NCBI GenBank assembly: GCA_937890825.1 | Contig: CALADS010000062.1 | Span: forward strand, 1-64,000 | Source of the DNA: an uncultured Bacteroides sp. | Lineage (GTDB): Bacteria > Bacteroidota > Bacteroidia > Bacteroidales > Bacteroidaceae | Direction of reading: 5' to 3' | Length of the DNA: 64,000 nucleotides | Shown here: positions 1-8,685 of the stretch, piece by piece | Numbering within the stretch: the stretch's first letter is position 1 | How the letters are laid out: each line of letters opens with the position of its first letter | Program-made: the position numbers and the translations under genes | The notes under the pieces: model-generated | Database searches by the model: none | What the model saw: the letters and a program-made list of their open reading frames with translations, nothing else | What the model was told of the DNA's origin: nothing

Positions 1-54
1 ACCCTGGACCCACTGATTAAGAGTCAGTTGCTCTACCAACTGAGCTAAGAGTGC
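1..54 (-). tRNA. tRNA-Lys (anticodon CTT), 3' end cut by window edge
   Basis: Read on the minus strand, a 7-nt acceptor arm is followed by the D-arm hallmark TAGCTCAGTTGG, then an anticodon stem CTGA/TCAG closing the loop CTCTTAA, which gives anticodon CTT (lysine AAG). The variable region is visible, but the T-arm and 3' acceptor strand lie beyond base 1. It has its own promoter just upstream (76-106). Identity follows from the anticodon. Confidence 0.9.
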
Positions 55-75
55 GTCATTTCGTTTTTGCGAGTG

Positions 76-106
76 CAAAGGTACGACTTTTCACTAAACT
101 ACCAAA
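76..106 (-). promoter_or_regulatory. Bacteroidetes-type promoter of the tRNA-Lys gene
   Basis: On the minus strand TTTG (103-106) is followed after exactly 19 nt by TACCTTTG (76-83), matching the Bacteroides primary-sigma pattern TTTG / TAnnTTTG. The predicted start of transcription lies about 15-20 nt before the mature tRNA 5' end. Confidence 0.75.
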
Positions 107-190
107 TCTTTTCTACATATATTTTTTACAACTTGCTAAACAAACCACACGTTCCTCCTTCTGTATCAATAGGAATAAGGGCTATAAAAA

Positions 191-233
191 AAATGCGAGC
201 ACTTCCCATTTTGGGGTAGAGGTGCTCGCATTT
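191..233 (-). terminator. Rho-independent terminator of the nucleoside transporter gene
   Basis: A perfect 12-bp stem (AAATGCGAGCAC with its complement, 191-202 / 222-233) is followed on the minus strand by a run of T. It sits 28 nt after the transporter stop codon. Confidence 0.85.
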
Positions 234-261
234 CGTGTAAAAAGAGGGTGAATTCGGTCAC

Positions 262-1539
262 TTAGTCCTTGGTCACAGCTTGCTGTTTCTGCTCCTTAAA
301 TGCAAAAGCAAAAAGCAACAGAACGACAAAGGCGTAAGCGGCGAAGATAAGCCAGCTGGTACGCCAGCCATCTATCTGCTGGGCTACGGGGGCACTGAAT
401 ACGTAATGGTTAACTACTTCCTGAGCGGCCAGCGTACCCAATGAGGCACCCAAACCGTTCGTCATAATCATAAACATGCCCTGCGCACTGCTGCGAATCT
501 CGGGCTTGGTATTTTGATCAACGAAAAGGGCACCAGAGATATTGAAGAAGTCGAACGCTACACCATAAACAATCATGGAGAGGATAAACATCCAAACTCC
601 TGAACCGGGATCGCCCAAACCGAAGAGTCCGAAACGGAACACCCAAGCCAGCATGGCGATCATCATCACGCGCTTGATGCCAAAATGCTTCAAGAAGAAG
701 GGGATGAGCAGGATGCAACACGTTTCGCTAATCTGGGAAAGCGAAATCAACGCATTGGCATTGTTCGCGCCGAAGGTAGAAGCGTATTCGGGAATTTCCT
801 TAAAGCTGGTGATAAAAGGGTTGGCATAACCGTTGGTGATTTGCAGACTCACACCGAGCAACATGGAGAAGATAAAGAACATCGCCATGCGACGCTGCTT
901 AAACAACTTGAAGGCATCGAGTCCCAGAGCTTCGACGATGGATTTCTTTTCTCCTCCCTTGCTCACTGCGCAGTGAGGCAATGTCTGGGCATAAACGGCC
1001 AAGACCAAACTCAAACTGGCTGAAAGCAGGAACTGCGCGGGCGTAGACTGAAAACCGAGGAAGTTGACTGCCAACATGGTGCAGATAAAACCAATGGTGC
1101 CGAACACTCGTATCGGCGGAAAGGCTTTGACGGTGTCTAAACCGACTTGGGTCAGACCGTTAAATGCCACCGAGTTGCTCAATGCCAAGGTGGGCATGTA
1201 GAAAGCAACACTCAAGGTGTAAAGAAGGAACAAGGTGGACATCTGTACATCGGCGCCAGCCGTAAGAGCATAGTAACCGGCACAGCCCATAAACAGACCC
1301 GCCACCAAATGACAAAGTCCCAGCAAACGCTGAGCAGGAATCCAACGGTCAGCCACCACACCCATTAGTCCGGGCATGAAAATGGAGACGATACCCTGAA
1401 TGGCATAAAACCATCCAATCTGCGTGCCGAGTCCGTGAGACCCCAAATAGTTGCCCATAGAGGTCAGATAAGCACCCCAAACGGCAAACTCTAAGAAATT
1501 CATCGCTACAAAGCGACTCTTCAATGCTAAATACTTCAT
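262..1539 (-). CDS. Nucleoside:H+ symporter, major facilitator superfamily (NupG-type)
   Basis: A polytopic inner-membrane protein of 425 residues with about twelve hydrophobic segments and the MFS layout. The N-terminal MKYLALKSRFVAMNFLEFAV and the following WGAYL are typical of the nucleoside:H+ symporter family of Bacteroidetes, which import ribo- and deoxyribonucleosides with protons. The start at 1539 is preferred over an in-frame ATG at 1620, because the upstream 27 residues are polar and unlike the family. A terminator follows at 191-233, so it is probably monocistronic. Substrate range cannot be read from sequence. Confidence 0.8.
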   Translation of the reverse strand: MKYLALKSRFVAMNFLEFAVWGAYLTSMGNYLGSHGLGTQIGWFYAIQGIVSIFMPGLMGVVADRWIPAQRLLGLCHLVAGLFMGCAGYYALTAGADVQMSTLFLLYTLSVAFYMPTLALSNSVAFNGLTQVGLDTVKAFPPIRVFGTIGFICTMLAVNFLGFQSTPAQFLLSASLSLVLAVYAQTLPHCAVSKGGEKKSIVEALGLDAFKLFKQRRMAMFFIFSMLLGVSLQITNGYANPFITSFKEIPEYASTFGANNANALISLSQISETCCILLIPFFLKHFGIKRVMMIAMLAWVFRFGLFGLGDPGSGVWMFILSMIVYGVAFDFFNISGALFVDQNTKPEIRSSAQGMFMIMTNGLGASLGTLAAQEVVNHYVFSAPVAQQIDGWRTSWLIFAAYAFVVLLLFAFAFKEQKQQAVTKD

Positions 1540-1699
1540 TATGATAGTGTGAGTTGAGAATTTTCTTGGACAAGAAAGAACTGCAGAGACCTTGCTTCCC
1601 AACGAAGGAAGTATGCCCATGCTACCAGCTGCTTTCCAATCGGTAGGACTGACCTTAGGCTGTGCTTTTCTGTCGATGGGGGATGGTCACGCCCCCACC

Positions 1700-2239
1700 T
1701 TAAGGTGTTTCAGCAGACTGCGAGCCATGCACCAGGTGTTGCAAGGCTGCACGCAACGGTGCTTCTTCTACCTGTTCGATAAAGACAGCCCGTACCGTAC
1801 CCGTTGAATCGCTCACATAAACCCGCGGAATGATGCCACGGGCAAACAATTCATAGACCGCGCTGCCTTCTTCCGTTGTCCGAGGCAAAGTCAGGCCGAC
1901 TTGCTGCCAATAGGCTGTTGCTTCGGGAAGCGACTGATTGCGCCCGAGGCAAAGAAAGTCTACTTGCCAACGATATTCGTCATACAGACGCTGTACGACT
2001 GGCAACGCGCGGTCACAATCTCCGCAACGGGTATGAAAGAAGACCACCACCGATGGCTTGCCCCGCAAACGGTCTGACCACACGCTGTCACCGCTCACGG
2101 TCTGCACCCGAAAGGAAGGCAGGCTGTCTCCTACCCTCACCTTTTCGGCCTTGGCAGAATCTTCCCAACCCGATGGTTCGTTGATGCATGCCAAACAAAA
2201 CACCGAAAGCGTCAAGCAAGCTAAAATAAGCGACTTCAT
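1700..2239 (-). CDS. TlpA-like thioredoxin-fold lipoprotein
   Basis: About 179 residues. A short basic N-terminus and hydrophobic stretch end in a lipobox-like FCLAC, so the protein is probably lipid-anchored in the envelope. The body is a TlpA/ResA-type thioredoxin fold: a KPSVVVFFHT strand, the redox motif CGDC, and a conserved cis-Pro segment (IIPRVYV). Such proteins reduce or oxidise thiols of exported proteins. The ATG at 2239 is chosen because the promoter -7 box lies at 2265-2272, inside any longer version. The partner protein is unknown. Confidence 0.75.
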   Translation of the reverse strand: MKSLILACLTLSVFCLACINEPSGWEDSAKAEKVRVGDSLPSFRVQTVSGDSVWSDRLRGKPSVVVFFHTRCGDCDRALPVVQRLYDEYRWQVDFLCLGRNQSLPEATAYWQQVGLTLPRTTEEGSAVYELFARGIIPRVYVSDSTGTVRAVFIEQVEEAPLRAALQHLVHGSQSAETP

Positions 2240-2264
2240 AACTGTCTTTTTTGAAAAGCGAAGG

Positions 2265-2272
2265 CAAATATA
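2265..2272 (-). promoter_or_regulatory. Promoter -7 box of the TlpA-like gene
   Basis: TATATTTG on the minus strand matches TAnnTTTG. The predicted transcript starts about 19 nt before the ATG at 2239. A TTTG lies 16 nt upstream, shorter than the usual spacing. Confidence 0.55.
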
Positions 2273-2535
2273 CAAAGAGCTAAGACTTCAAATAGCGTAG
2301 TCACGCAGTTTTTACTGTAGCCCATCCTAAACAAGCAATCCTAAGATACGTTTCGCTCTTCCACTTAGAGATATACGGAGAGCTTGTCTGCAAAACAGGC
2401 ATGGACACTTTAGCTCGTCACTACCTTGTACCTTAAAAATGAGCCGAAGTGAGTAGGAGATGAAGAATCCACGCCGCGTGGACTATTGAAAAAGCAGATT
2501 TTTTAGGGCTTTACACGATGCAAACCATTAAAAAA

Positions 2536-3123
2536 GAGGCTCGACAAGGGGGATACACGGTGCAAGCTACTAGAAATGACGCTCGACAAAGGGGGCACAG
2601 AGTGCGGACCGCTAAAAAAGACGCTAGATAAGGGGTTCACAGAGTGCGAGCCGCTAAAAAAGACGCTAGATAAAGGGTTCACAAAGTGCGGACCACTAAA
2701 AAAGACGCTAGATAAAGGGTTCACAGAGTGCGGACCACTAAAAAAGACGCTCGACAAGGGGTTTGCACAGTGCGGACCGCTAAAAAAGACGCTCGACAAG
2801 GGGTTCGCACAGTGCGGACCACTAAAAAAGACGCTCGACAAGGGGTTTGCACAGTGCGGACTACCAAAAAAGACGCTCGACAAGGGGTTTGCACAGTGCG
2901 GACCACTAAAAAAGACGCTCGACAAGGGCTCCGCACTGTGCGGGCTACCAAAAAAGACGCTCGACAAGGGCTCCGCACTGTGCGGGCTACCAAAAAAGAC
3001 GCTCGACAAGGGCTCCGCACTGTGCGGACCACCAAAAAAGACGCTCGACAAGGGCTCCGCACACTGCAAACCACTAGAAAAGACGCTTGACAAGGAGTCC
3101 GCACAGTGCGAGCTACTAAAAAG
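2536..3123. repeat. Array of fourteen 42-bp tandem repeats
   Basis: Units anchored on GACGCTnGAnAA begin at 2536, 2578, 2620 and every 42 bp to 3082, with no insertion or deletion; a broken unit follows at 3132. The unit contains A6, GACGCTCGACAAGG and a hairpin-prone core. In early units the core is imperfect (TTCACAGAGTGCGGA); in units near 2930-3060 it becomes a near-perfect palindrome (CCGCACTGTGCGG). Because 42 is divisible by 3, long open frames exist on both strands (for example 2576-3346 plus, 2503-3156 minus), all reading the repeat. I see no convincing start signal, so I do not call a gene. It separates the TlpA-like gene from murF-alr. Confidence 0.9.
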
Positions 3124-3295
3124 AAGGGGAAGACGCTCGACAGAGGCTTCAGACAAGGCAATCCTACTGAAACAAGAACAGGAACGGGCTTATTTTTCTT
3201 ATTTTCTTCAAGGGGAAAGAGACGCCGTGATGCCTTCGGCTCACCTTTCCTTACCTTTCCCTCCCTTTCCTAGCCCTAATCCCATACCTTCTTCG

Positions 3296-3303
3296 TACTT
3301 TTG
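3296..3303 (+). promoter_or_regulatory. Promoter -7 box of the murF-alr fusion
   Basis: TACTTTTG matches TAnnTTTG, and the ATG lies 26 nt downstream. No clear -33 TTTG is seen. Confidence 0.5.
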
Positions 3304-3329
3304 CCGCCAATTAAAAAAGCATACCTCCT

Positions 3330-5801
3330 ATGCATTACACAATTGAAGAAATCACCACCCTCATTGGCGCACGCCAAGAGGGTAACCAGCCTGCCGAAAT
3401 CGACTGGCTGCTCACAGACAGTCGCTCGCTGACCTTCCCCGAAACGACCCTCTTTTTCGCCCTCCAAACCAAACTGGGCAACGGACATCACTATATTGCC
3501 GATTTGTATCGCCGTGGCGTACGCAACTTTGTTGTTGCCGACGTGCCACAAGATTATGCCTCGCTCTATCCGCAAGCGAACTTTCTGCAAGTACTCAGCC
3601 CGCTCAAGGCACTACAGCGACTGGCAGAACGCCATCGCGAAGCATTCGACCTGCCGGTAATCGGAGTAACAGGCTCCAACGGTAAGACGGTGGTGAAGGA
3701 ATGGCTCTACCAACTTCTCGCCCCTTCCTTTCACGTCACCCGTTCTCCCAAATCCTATAACTCTCAAATCGGTGTGCCACTCAGTGTGTGGCTCCTCGAC
3801 CAACATACGCAAGTGGGCGTATTCGAAGCGGGCATTTCACAACCCGACGAAATGGAAGCCTTGCGTGCCATCATTCAACCGACCATTGGCATTCTGACTA
3901 ATATCGGACCGGCACACCAGGAAAACTTCCGCAGCCTCGAAGAGAAATGTCACGAAAAGCTGGAACTCTTCAAGGATGCCCATGTAATTATCTACCGCGC
4001 TGACGACAAACTGATACACGAATGTGTCAGCACGACCCCACTAGGCGGAGACATTCTGGCCTGGTCTACGAAGGACCCGGAACGGGCTTTGTTCATCAAA
4101 CGTATAGAGAAAGAAAGCAAGAGTACGCATATAATATATACGTACCTCGGGCAGCAGGCTGAAATACGTATTCCCTTCTACGATGCTGCCTCCATCGAAA
4201 ATGCCCTACACTGCCTCGCTGTGTGTCTTTACCTACATCTGCCGACTGAAATCATTGCAGAGCGAATGGCACACCTCGAACCCGTTGCCATGCGCCTGGA
4301 GGTCATCCAGGGTGTAAAGGGTTGCACCTTGATTAACGACACGTACAACTCCGACGTGGCCTCTCTCGACATTGCACTGGATTTTCTAACACGTCGTCCG
4401 AACTGTGAAGGCCGCAGCAAGACGCTGATTCTTTCTGACATCCTGCAAACGGGACTTCCCTCCCACGAACTTTACTCCAAGGTGGCCGATCTCATCGCCC
4501 AACGAGGCATTGACCACCTGATTGGCATCGGTGAGGAAATCACCCAGCAACAGGCTTGTTTCCAAACAAACGAGAAGCATTTCTTCCCGACCACGAAAGC
4601 GTTGCTCCAAAGCGGTTTGCTCGACACGCTGAAGGGCGAGATGGTACTGATTAAGGGAGCACGTAGCTTTGGCTTTGAGGAAATCACCTCTTTGTTGTCC
4701 CTGCGTGTTCACGAAACGACACTCAATGTCAACCTCGAAGCCATTGCCGAGAATCTGAATTTCTACCGTTCCTTCCTCCGTCCCGAAACGAAGATTACCT
4801 GCATGGTCAAAGCCTCTGCCTATGGGGCTGGCGCTGTCGAGATAGCCAAGACGCTGCAAGACCGCGGTGTTGACTACCTGGCCGTAGCGGTAGCTGACGA
4901 AGGGGCCGAACTGCGCCGCGCTGGAATCCGCACAGGCATCATCGTGATGAACCCTGAAATGTCTGCCTTCCACACCCTCTTCGAGTACGACCTTGAACCT
5001 GAGATTTACAACTTCAAGCTCCTCGAGGCCCTCATCCATGCGGCAGAGAAAGAAGGTGTACAGGGCTTCCCCGTCCACATCAAGCTCGACACGGGAATGC
5101 ACCGCCTGGGCTTTAATCCGCTGACGGAGATTCCGCAACTCATCGACCGGCTCCATCACCAGACGGCAGTCATTCCGCGCTCCGTCTTCTCCCACTTCGT
5201 AGGTTCCGACTCGCCCGAGTTCGATGCATTTTCCGATCGTCAGTTCCAACTCTACGACGAAGCTTCAAGAACCTTACAGACAGCTTTCTCACACAAGATA
5301 CTGCGCCACATCTGCAACAGTGCGGGCATCGAGCGTTTCCCCGAACGCCACCTCGACATGGTGCGCCTCGGACTAGGACTCTACGGCATCGACCCCATTG
5401 ACAACCGCCGCCTGCACCAGGTGACTTCACTCCATACAACCATTCTGCAGATTCGCAATGTCCCCCAAGGCGACAGCATCGGCTACTCACGCCGCACAGT
5501 GACAGACCGCCCCTCGCGCATTGCCACCCTGCCGATTGGCTATGCCGACGGACTCAACCGCCGCTTGGGTAATCGCAACGGCTACTGCCTGGTCAACGGC
5601 AAGAAGGCTCCCTACATGGGCAACATCTGCATGGATGTCTGCATGATCGACGTCACGGGCATTGACTGCCAGGAAGGCGACACGGTCGAAATCTTTGGTG
5701 ACAACCTTCCAGTAACGGTACTCTCTGATTTGCTCGAAACCATCCCCTACGAAGTACTGACCTCGGTGAGCAACCGCGTAAAGCGCGTGTATTTTCAGTA
5801 G
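3330..5801 (+). CDS. Bifunctional MurF / alanine racemase fusion
   Basis: An 823-residue fusion of two cell-wall enzymes. Residues 1 to about 440 are MurF, which adds D-Ala-D-Ala to UDP-MurNAc-tripeptide: the ATP loop GVTGSNGKT, the Mur central-domain segment LTNIGPAHQENF and the C-terminal NDTYNSD are visible. Residues about 455-823 are a fold-III PLP alanine racemase that makes D-Ala: the PLP lysine lies in MVKASAYGAG and the catalytic tyrosine region is IGYSRRTV. Both halves look complete. Fusion of these consecutive steps is standard in Bacteroidetes. It is cytoplasmic. A hairpin terminator follows at 5831. Confidence 0.95.
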   Translation: MHYTIEEITTLIGARQEGNQPAEIDWLLTDSRSLTFPETTLFFALQTKLGNGHHYIADLYRRGVRNFVVADVPQDYASLYPQANFLQVLSPLKALQRLAERHREAFDLPVIGVTGSNGKTVVKEWLYQLLAPSFHVTRSPKSYNSQIGVPLSVWLLDQHTQVGVFEAGISQPDEMEALRAIIQPTIGILTNIGPAHQENFRSLEEKCHEKLELFKDAHVIIYRADDKLIHECVSTTPLGGDILAWSTKDPERALFIKRIEKESKSTHIIYTYLGQQAEIRIPFYDAASIENALHCLAVCLYLHLPTEIIAERMAHLEPVAMRLEVIQGVKGCTLINDTYNSDVASLDIALDFLTRRPNCEGRSKTLILSDILQTGLPSHELYSKVADLIAQRGIDHLIGIGEEITQQQACFQTNEKHFFPTTKALLQSGLLDTLKGEMVLIKGARSFGFEEITSLLSLRVHETTLNVNLEAIAENLNFYRSFLRPETKITCMVKASAYGAGAVEIAKTLQDRGVDYLAVAVADEGAELRRAGIRTGIIVMNPEMSAFHTLFEYDLEPEIYNFKLLEALIHAAEKEGVQGFPVHIKLDTGMHRLGFNPLTEIPQLIDRLHHQTAVIPRSVFSHFVGSDSPEFDAFSDRQFQLYDEASRTLQTAFSHKILRHICNSAGIERFPERHLDMVRLGLGLYGIDPIDNRRLHQVTSLHTTILQIRNVPQGDSIGYSRRTVTDRPSRIATLPIGYADGLNRRLGNRNGYCLVNGKKAPYMGNICMDVCMIDVTGIDCQEGDTVEIFGDNLPVTVLSDLLETIPYEVLTSVSNRVKRVYFQ

Positions 5802-5830
5802 GGTGTGACGGTCTCCTTCGTGCTATAACC

Positions 5831-5887
5831 AACGAGTCGACTCAGATTAAGATAGCCCCCAACTATATTTGTCTGAATCGACTCGTT
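5831..5887 (+). terminator. Hairpin terminator after murF-alr
   Basis: AACGAGTCGA (5831-5840) pairs with TCGACTCGTT (5878-5887), and the stem partly extends inward through CTCAGATT/GTCTGAA. A short T-rich tract follows. It lies 29 nt past the stop codon. Confidence 0.65.
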
Positions 5888-6364
5888 TCTGTTGCTTGTC
5901 CCGTACAGAATGCATTCCGAAAACTCACAGAACCTCCTACTTATGAACTGGTTTTATGTGTGTCGTAGCCTTTTTGCTGAGTTTGTCTGTTCCTCTTCAC
6001 GAATGACTTTTTCGTATGTATTCTTTTGGGGGTCAACCGATTGCTGGTGCGAAAAGTGTTATATTTGCCATCGAAGATAAAAGAGGTGGCACTCTTTGCA
6101 AGAGTAGTTCATTCTTACCTTAGATTTACTTTCTTTTTTCTTTCATTCCGAAAACGTCTAGTACAACATTGTGGGTTGCATTCTATTCTCTCTTATGTTC
6201 GTTTACCTTACGCGAGATTTCGAGATAAAAAGGTTAGCTGTATTTCATTCATAGGATTTTGAACCTATTGAAACAGGGTAAAAAATCAAACTTTACCTTA
6301 CTCCCAAAGGAGTGCCTGAATGTTTTCTACCGCAGATTATTACATCTTAATTGGTCAATATATC
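5888..6364 (+). promoter_or_regulatory. AT-rich gene-free leader region of the four-gene operon
   Basis: I see no convincing gene in these roughly 480 bp; open frames at 5892-6080 and 6026-6262 have no family features. TATATTTG at 6060-6067 fits a -7 box, which would give a leader of about 290 nt, but a -33 TTG lies only 16 nt upstream. A short inverted repeat, ATAGG/CCTAT, lies at 6251-6268, about 100 nt before the first ATG. Confidence 0.4.
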
Positions 6365-7540
6365 ATGAGCATCTTTGATTTTATCTTTGGTAAAAAGAAA
6401 GGAACGTTTTCCAATCAGCAGCCAGTTCAAGGGAGGTGCAGCACTCTGCCTGTAAGTTCTAACCCCTTGAATAATTCAAGGGCGGCATCTTCGTGCCTTG
6501 AACCGTTTACATTTAAATCGAATCAGCATCAACGCTATGAAAATGGTTTCCCCGTGCTTGGTGTGCAGGAATGTCTTCGTACGCTGTCAGTTGAGAAGAA
6601 TATCAACGGCTGCAGCGGTTATCAATTGAAGAACGGGGACGGCTATATCGTTCGTATGATTAATGGTGATACGGGGAAGCCCCAAATGTCGGCCAAACCT
6701 ATGCGCGTAGTCAAATCTACAACTAACGAAGTGACACTTAGAGGGTATATGGTAAGTGCCCAAACTCCGTTTGGCTTTCAGGAAATAGATCTGTCAGACT
6801 ATGGACTTACTGTTTCGTTGAAAGATGGTAAGGTCGTAAAGTGTGTTCTGCATATGTATGACCGTAATGTGGATATTGAGTACCGGAAGGTTGAAATGGT
6901 AAGTTCAACTTTGAATAAACAGTCCGAACGAGTAGCTCCAAACATACAGAAAATCATTGATCTTGCCAATTCAGGCCTTCATTGCGTAGTTCGAAATGAT
7001 ATACAAGGTGAGTGGATGAATTTGGCAGAGATGTACAATGTAGTTCAAGGTGCCTCTGGACAACTTCTTGACATACCTTTTCAATATTGCAACACCGTAG
7101 CTTCTGCATTTTCCTTATTGTTATCTCACCAGGAAATTCGAGAAAATGAAGATATTGCAAGAGCCATTGCGGATTATGCTTTTTATCTATTTTCTAAGGC
7201 AATTGAATACAATCCGACTGAGAGCAATCTCTATCAAAAAAGAATTTCGTTGTTAGCTGATACCAGAAGCTTTTTCTACTATACAATAGCTAATGCTCTA
7301 CAAATACCAGATCCAAGTCCAATGGATGTTCCTTTTATGCCTTTACGCATAAAGACCAATGGCTATTTATATGCTATGGGTAAAGCAGATTTTTCTAAGG
7401 CAAATTTTCATGGTCAATCAGGAATAATCAATGACTTCTACACACTCTGTCAAGATTCGCGCCATTCAGTTGAAGACGGTATCGAATTCATTAAGTCGAC
7501 TGTTTTGTATATAGAAGAATCGCTTTCTAGATACAGATAA
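6365..7540 (+). CDS. Unrecognised protein, first gene of a four-gene putative defence operon
   Basis: About 391 residues, taking the ATG at 6365 (MSIFDFIFGKKKG) rather than an upstream ATG at 6320. I do not recognise a family. A low-complexity N-terminal 60 residues (Ser, Asn, Gln) precede a probably beta-rich middle region containing TPFGFQEIDLSDYG and LKDGKVVKCVLHMYDRN. A predicted helical C-terminal half (about 210-391) contains an EYNPTESNLYQKR segment that could be TPR-like. No signal peptide or membrane segment is visible. It ends 22 nt before the DUF1848 gene in the same direction, so co-transcription is likely. Confidence 0.6.
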   Translation: MSIFDFIFGKKKGTFSNQQPVQGRCSTLPVSSNPLNNSRAASSCLEPFTFKSNQHQRYENGFPVLGVQECLRTLSVEKNINGCSGYQLKNGDGYIVRMINGDTGKPQMSAKPMRVVKSTTNEVTLRGYMVSAQTPFGFQEIDLSDYGLTVSLKDGKVVKCVLHMYDRNVDIEYRKVEMVSSTLNKQSERVAPNIQKIIDLANSGLHCVVRNDIQGEWMNLAEMYNVVQGASGQLLDIPFQYCNTVASAFSLLLSHQEIRENEDIARAIADYAFYLFSKAIEYNPTESNLYQKRISLLADTRSFFYYTIANALQIPDPSPMDVPFMPLRIKTNGYLYAMGKADFSKANFHGQSGIINDFYTLCQDSRHSVEDGIEFIKSTVLYIEESLSRYR

Positions 7541-7562
7541 CGCATTTTTGAGGATATAGATT

Positions 7563-8651
7563 ATGGCTTGGAAAAAAGCAACTATTCAACTCGATAACGG
7601 CACTTGGGCAGAAGCTCAAGTGCCCGAAATCGTGTCTGCAAGCAGAAGCACGGACATTCCTGCCTTCTATGCAGACTGGTTCTTTCATCGATTAAAGAAA
7701 GGATACTCTGCGTGGACAAATCCGTTTAACGGCAAGAAGAGCTATGTGTCGTATCAAAACACGCGCTTCATCGTGTTCTGGTCGAAGAATCCTGAGAAGT
7801 TAATCCCTCACTTGGATAAGTTAGAACAGCATACGCCTAAGATAAAGTGCTACGTGCAGTATACCCTCAATGATTATGTCGCCGAGGGGTTGGAGCGTGG
7901 TGTGCCTTCAGTAGAAAGACGTATTGACACCTTCAAACGGCTTGTAGACAAACTGGGTCGAGGTCGTGTGGTCTGGCGTTTCGACCCGTTGATTCTTACT
8001 GACCAAATCTCTATGGAGGATTTGTTGCAGAAGATTGAACGTATTGGCGATCAGCTCAAGGGCTATACTGAGAAACTGGTTTTTAGCTTTGCCGATATCG
8101 AATCATACAAGAAGGTCAAGTACAACCTTATCCGCAACCACATTAACTATCAAGAGTGGACACCGGGACTGATGGTCGAATTTGCCAAGCGATTGTCCGA
8201 TTTGAATCAAGCTAAAGGTTGGAACTACGAATTGGCTACTTGTGGCGAGAAGCCAGAGTATCAGGCTTACGGTATACAGCCGAATCATTGCGTAGACGAC
8301 AACTTGATGATTCGTTTTGCATGGCGTGATGAGGTGTTGATGAAGTTTTTGGGTGTGGAGATACGAACCAGGAATGCAACGCTCAGTTTGTTTGACGAAC
8401 CCGAAGTGATTCCCGAAGATGCCATCCTGCTCGATGACGGCATACATTATGCCATCAAGAAGAAAAACAATAGAGACAAGGGACAAAGATCCCTGTGTGG
8501 CTGTATGGTAAGCAAAGATATCGGACAATATGACACCTGTCCGCACCAGTGTGAATACTGTTACGCCAATACGAATAAGGAAACGGCTCTGGCAAACTAC
8601 AAGGTTGCTCGAGAGTCAGGATTCCAATGTGAAACCATTACGGGCAGATAA
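7563..8651 (+). CDS. DUF1848 family protein with C-terminal radical-SAM-like cysteine cluster
   Basis: 362 residues. The N-terminal part carries DUF1848 hallmarks (SASRSTDIPAFYADWF, VFWSKNPEKLIPHL, VVWRFDPLIL). The C-terminus holds a cysteine cluster, CGC followed about 12 residues on by CPHQCEYC (residues about 312-333). CxxxCxxC is the spacing that binds the 4Fe-4S cluster of radical SAM enzymes, though here it is C-terminal rather than N-terminal. Pfam notes the same resemblance for the family. The reaction is unknown. It sits between an unrecognised gene and the methyltransferase-helicase gene, with short gaps, suggesting a shared function on nucleic acid or nucleotides; that is inference. 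Confidence 0.85.
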   Translation: MAWKKATIQLDNGTWAEAQVPEIVSASRSTDIPAFYADWFFHRLKKGYSAWTNPFNGKKSYVSYQNTRFIVFWSKNPEKLIPHLDKLEQHTPKIKCYVQYTLNDYVAEGLERGVPSVERRIDTFKRLVDKLGRGRVVWRFDPLILTDQISMEDLLQKIERIGDQLKGYTEKLVFSFADIESYKKVKYNLIRNHINYQEWTPGLMVEFAKRLSDLNQAKGWNYELATCGEKPEYQAYGIQPNHCVDDNLMIRFAWRDEVLMKFLGVEIRTRNATLSLFDEPEVIPEDAILLDDGIHYAIKKKNNRDKGQRSLCGCMVSKDIGQYDTCPHQCEYCYANTNKETALANYKVARESGFQCETITGR

Positions 8652-8685
8652 ACAGCCGGTTAAGCAAACCATTAGAGACTGAAGT

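Noticed and set aside
2503..3156. Long repetitive frames on both strands inside the 42-bp array as real proteins
   Set aside because: The repeat length is a multiple of 3, so frames stay open by default; no start signal, signal peptide or family feature supports any of them.
6081..6110. A sigma-54-like word (GTGGCACTCTTTGCA) before the four-gene operon
   Set aside because: GG and GC are about two bases too close together for a sigma-54 promoter.
5892..6262. Two short frames between murF-alr and the four-gene operon
   Set aside because: T-rich, low complexity and overlapping a possible promoter; no support.
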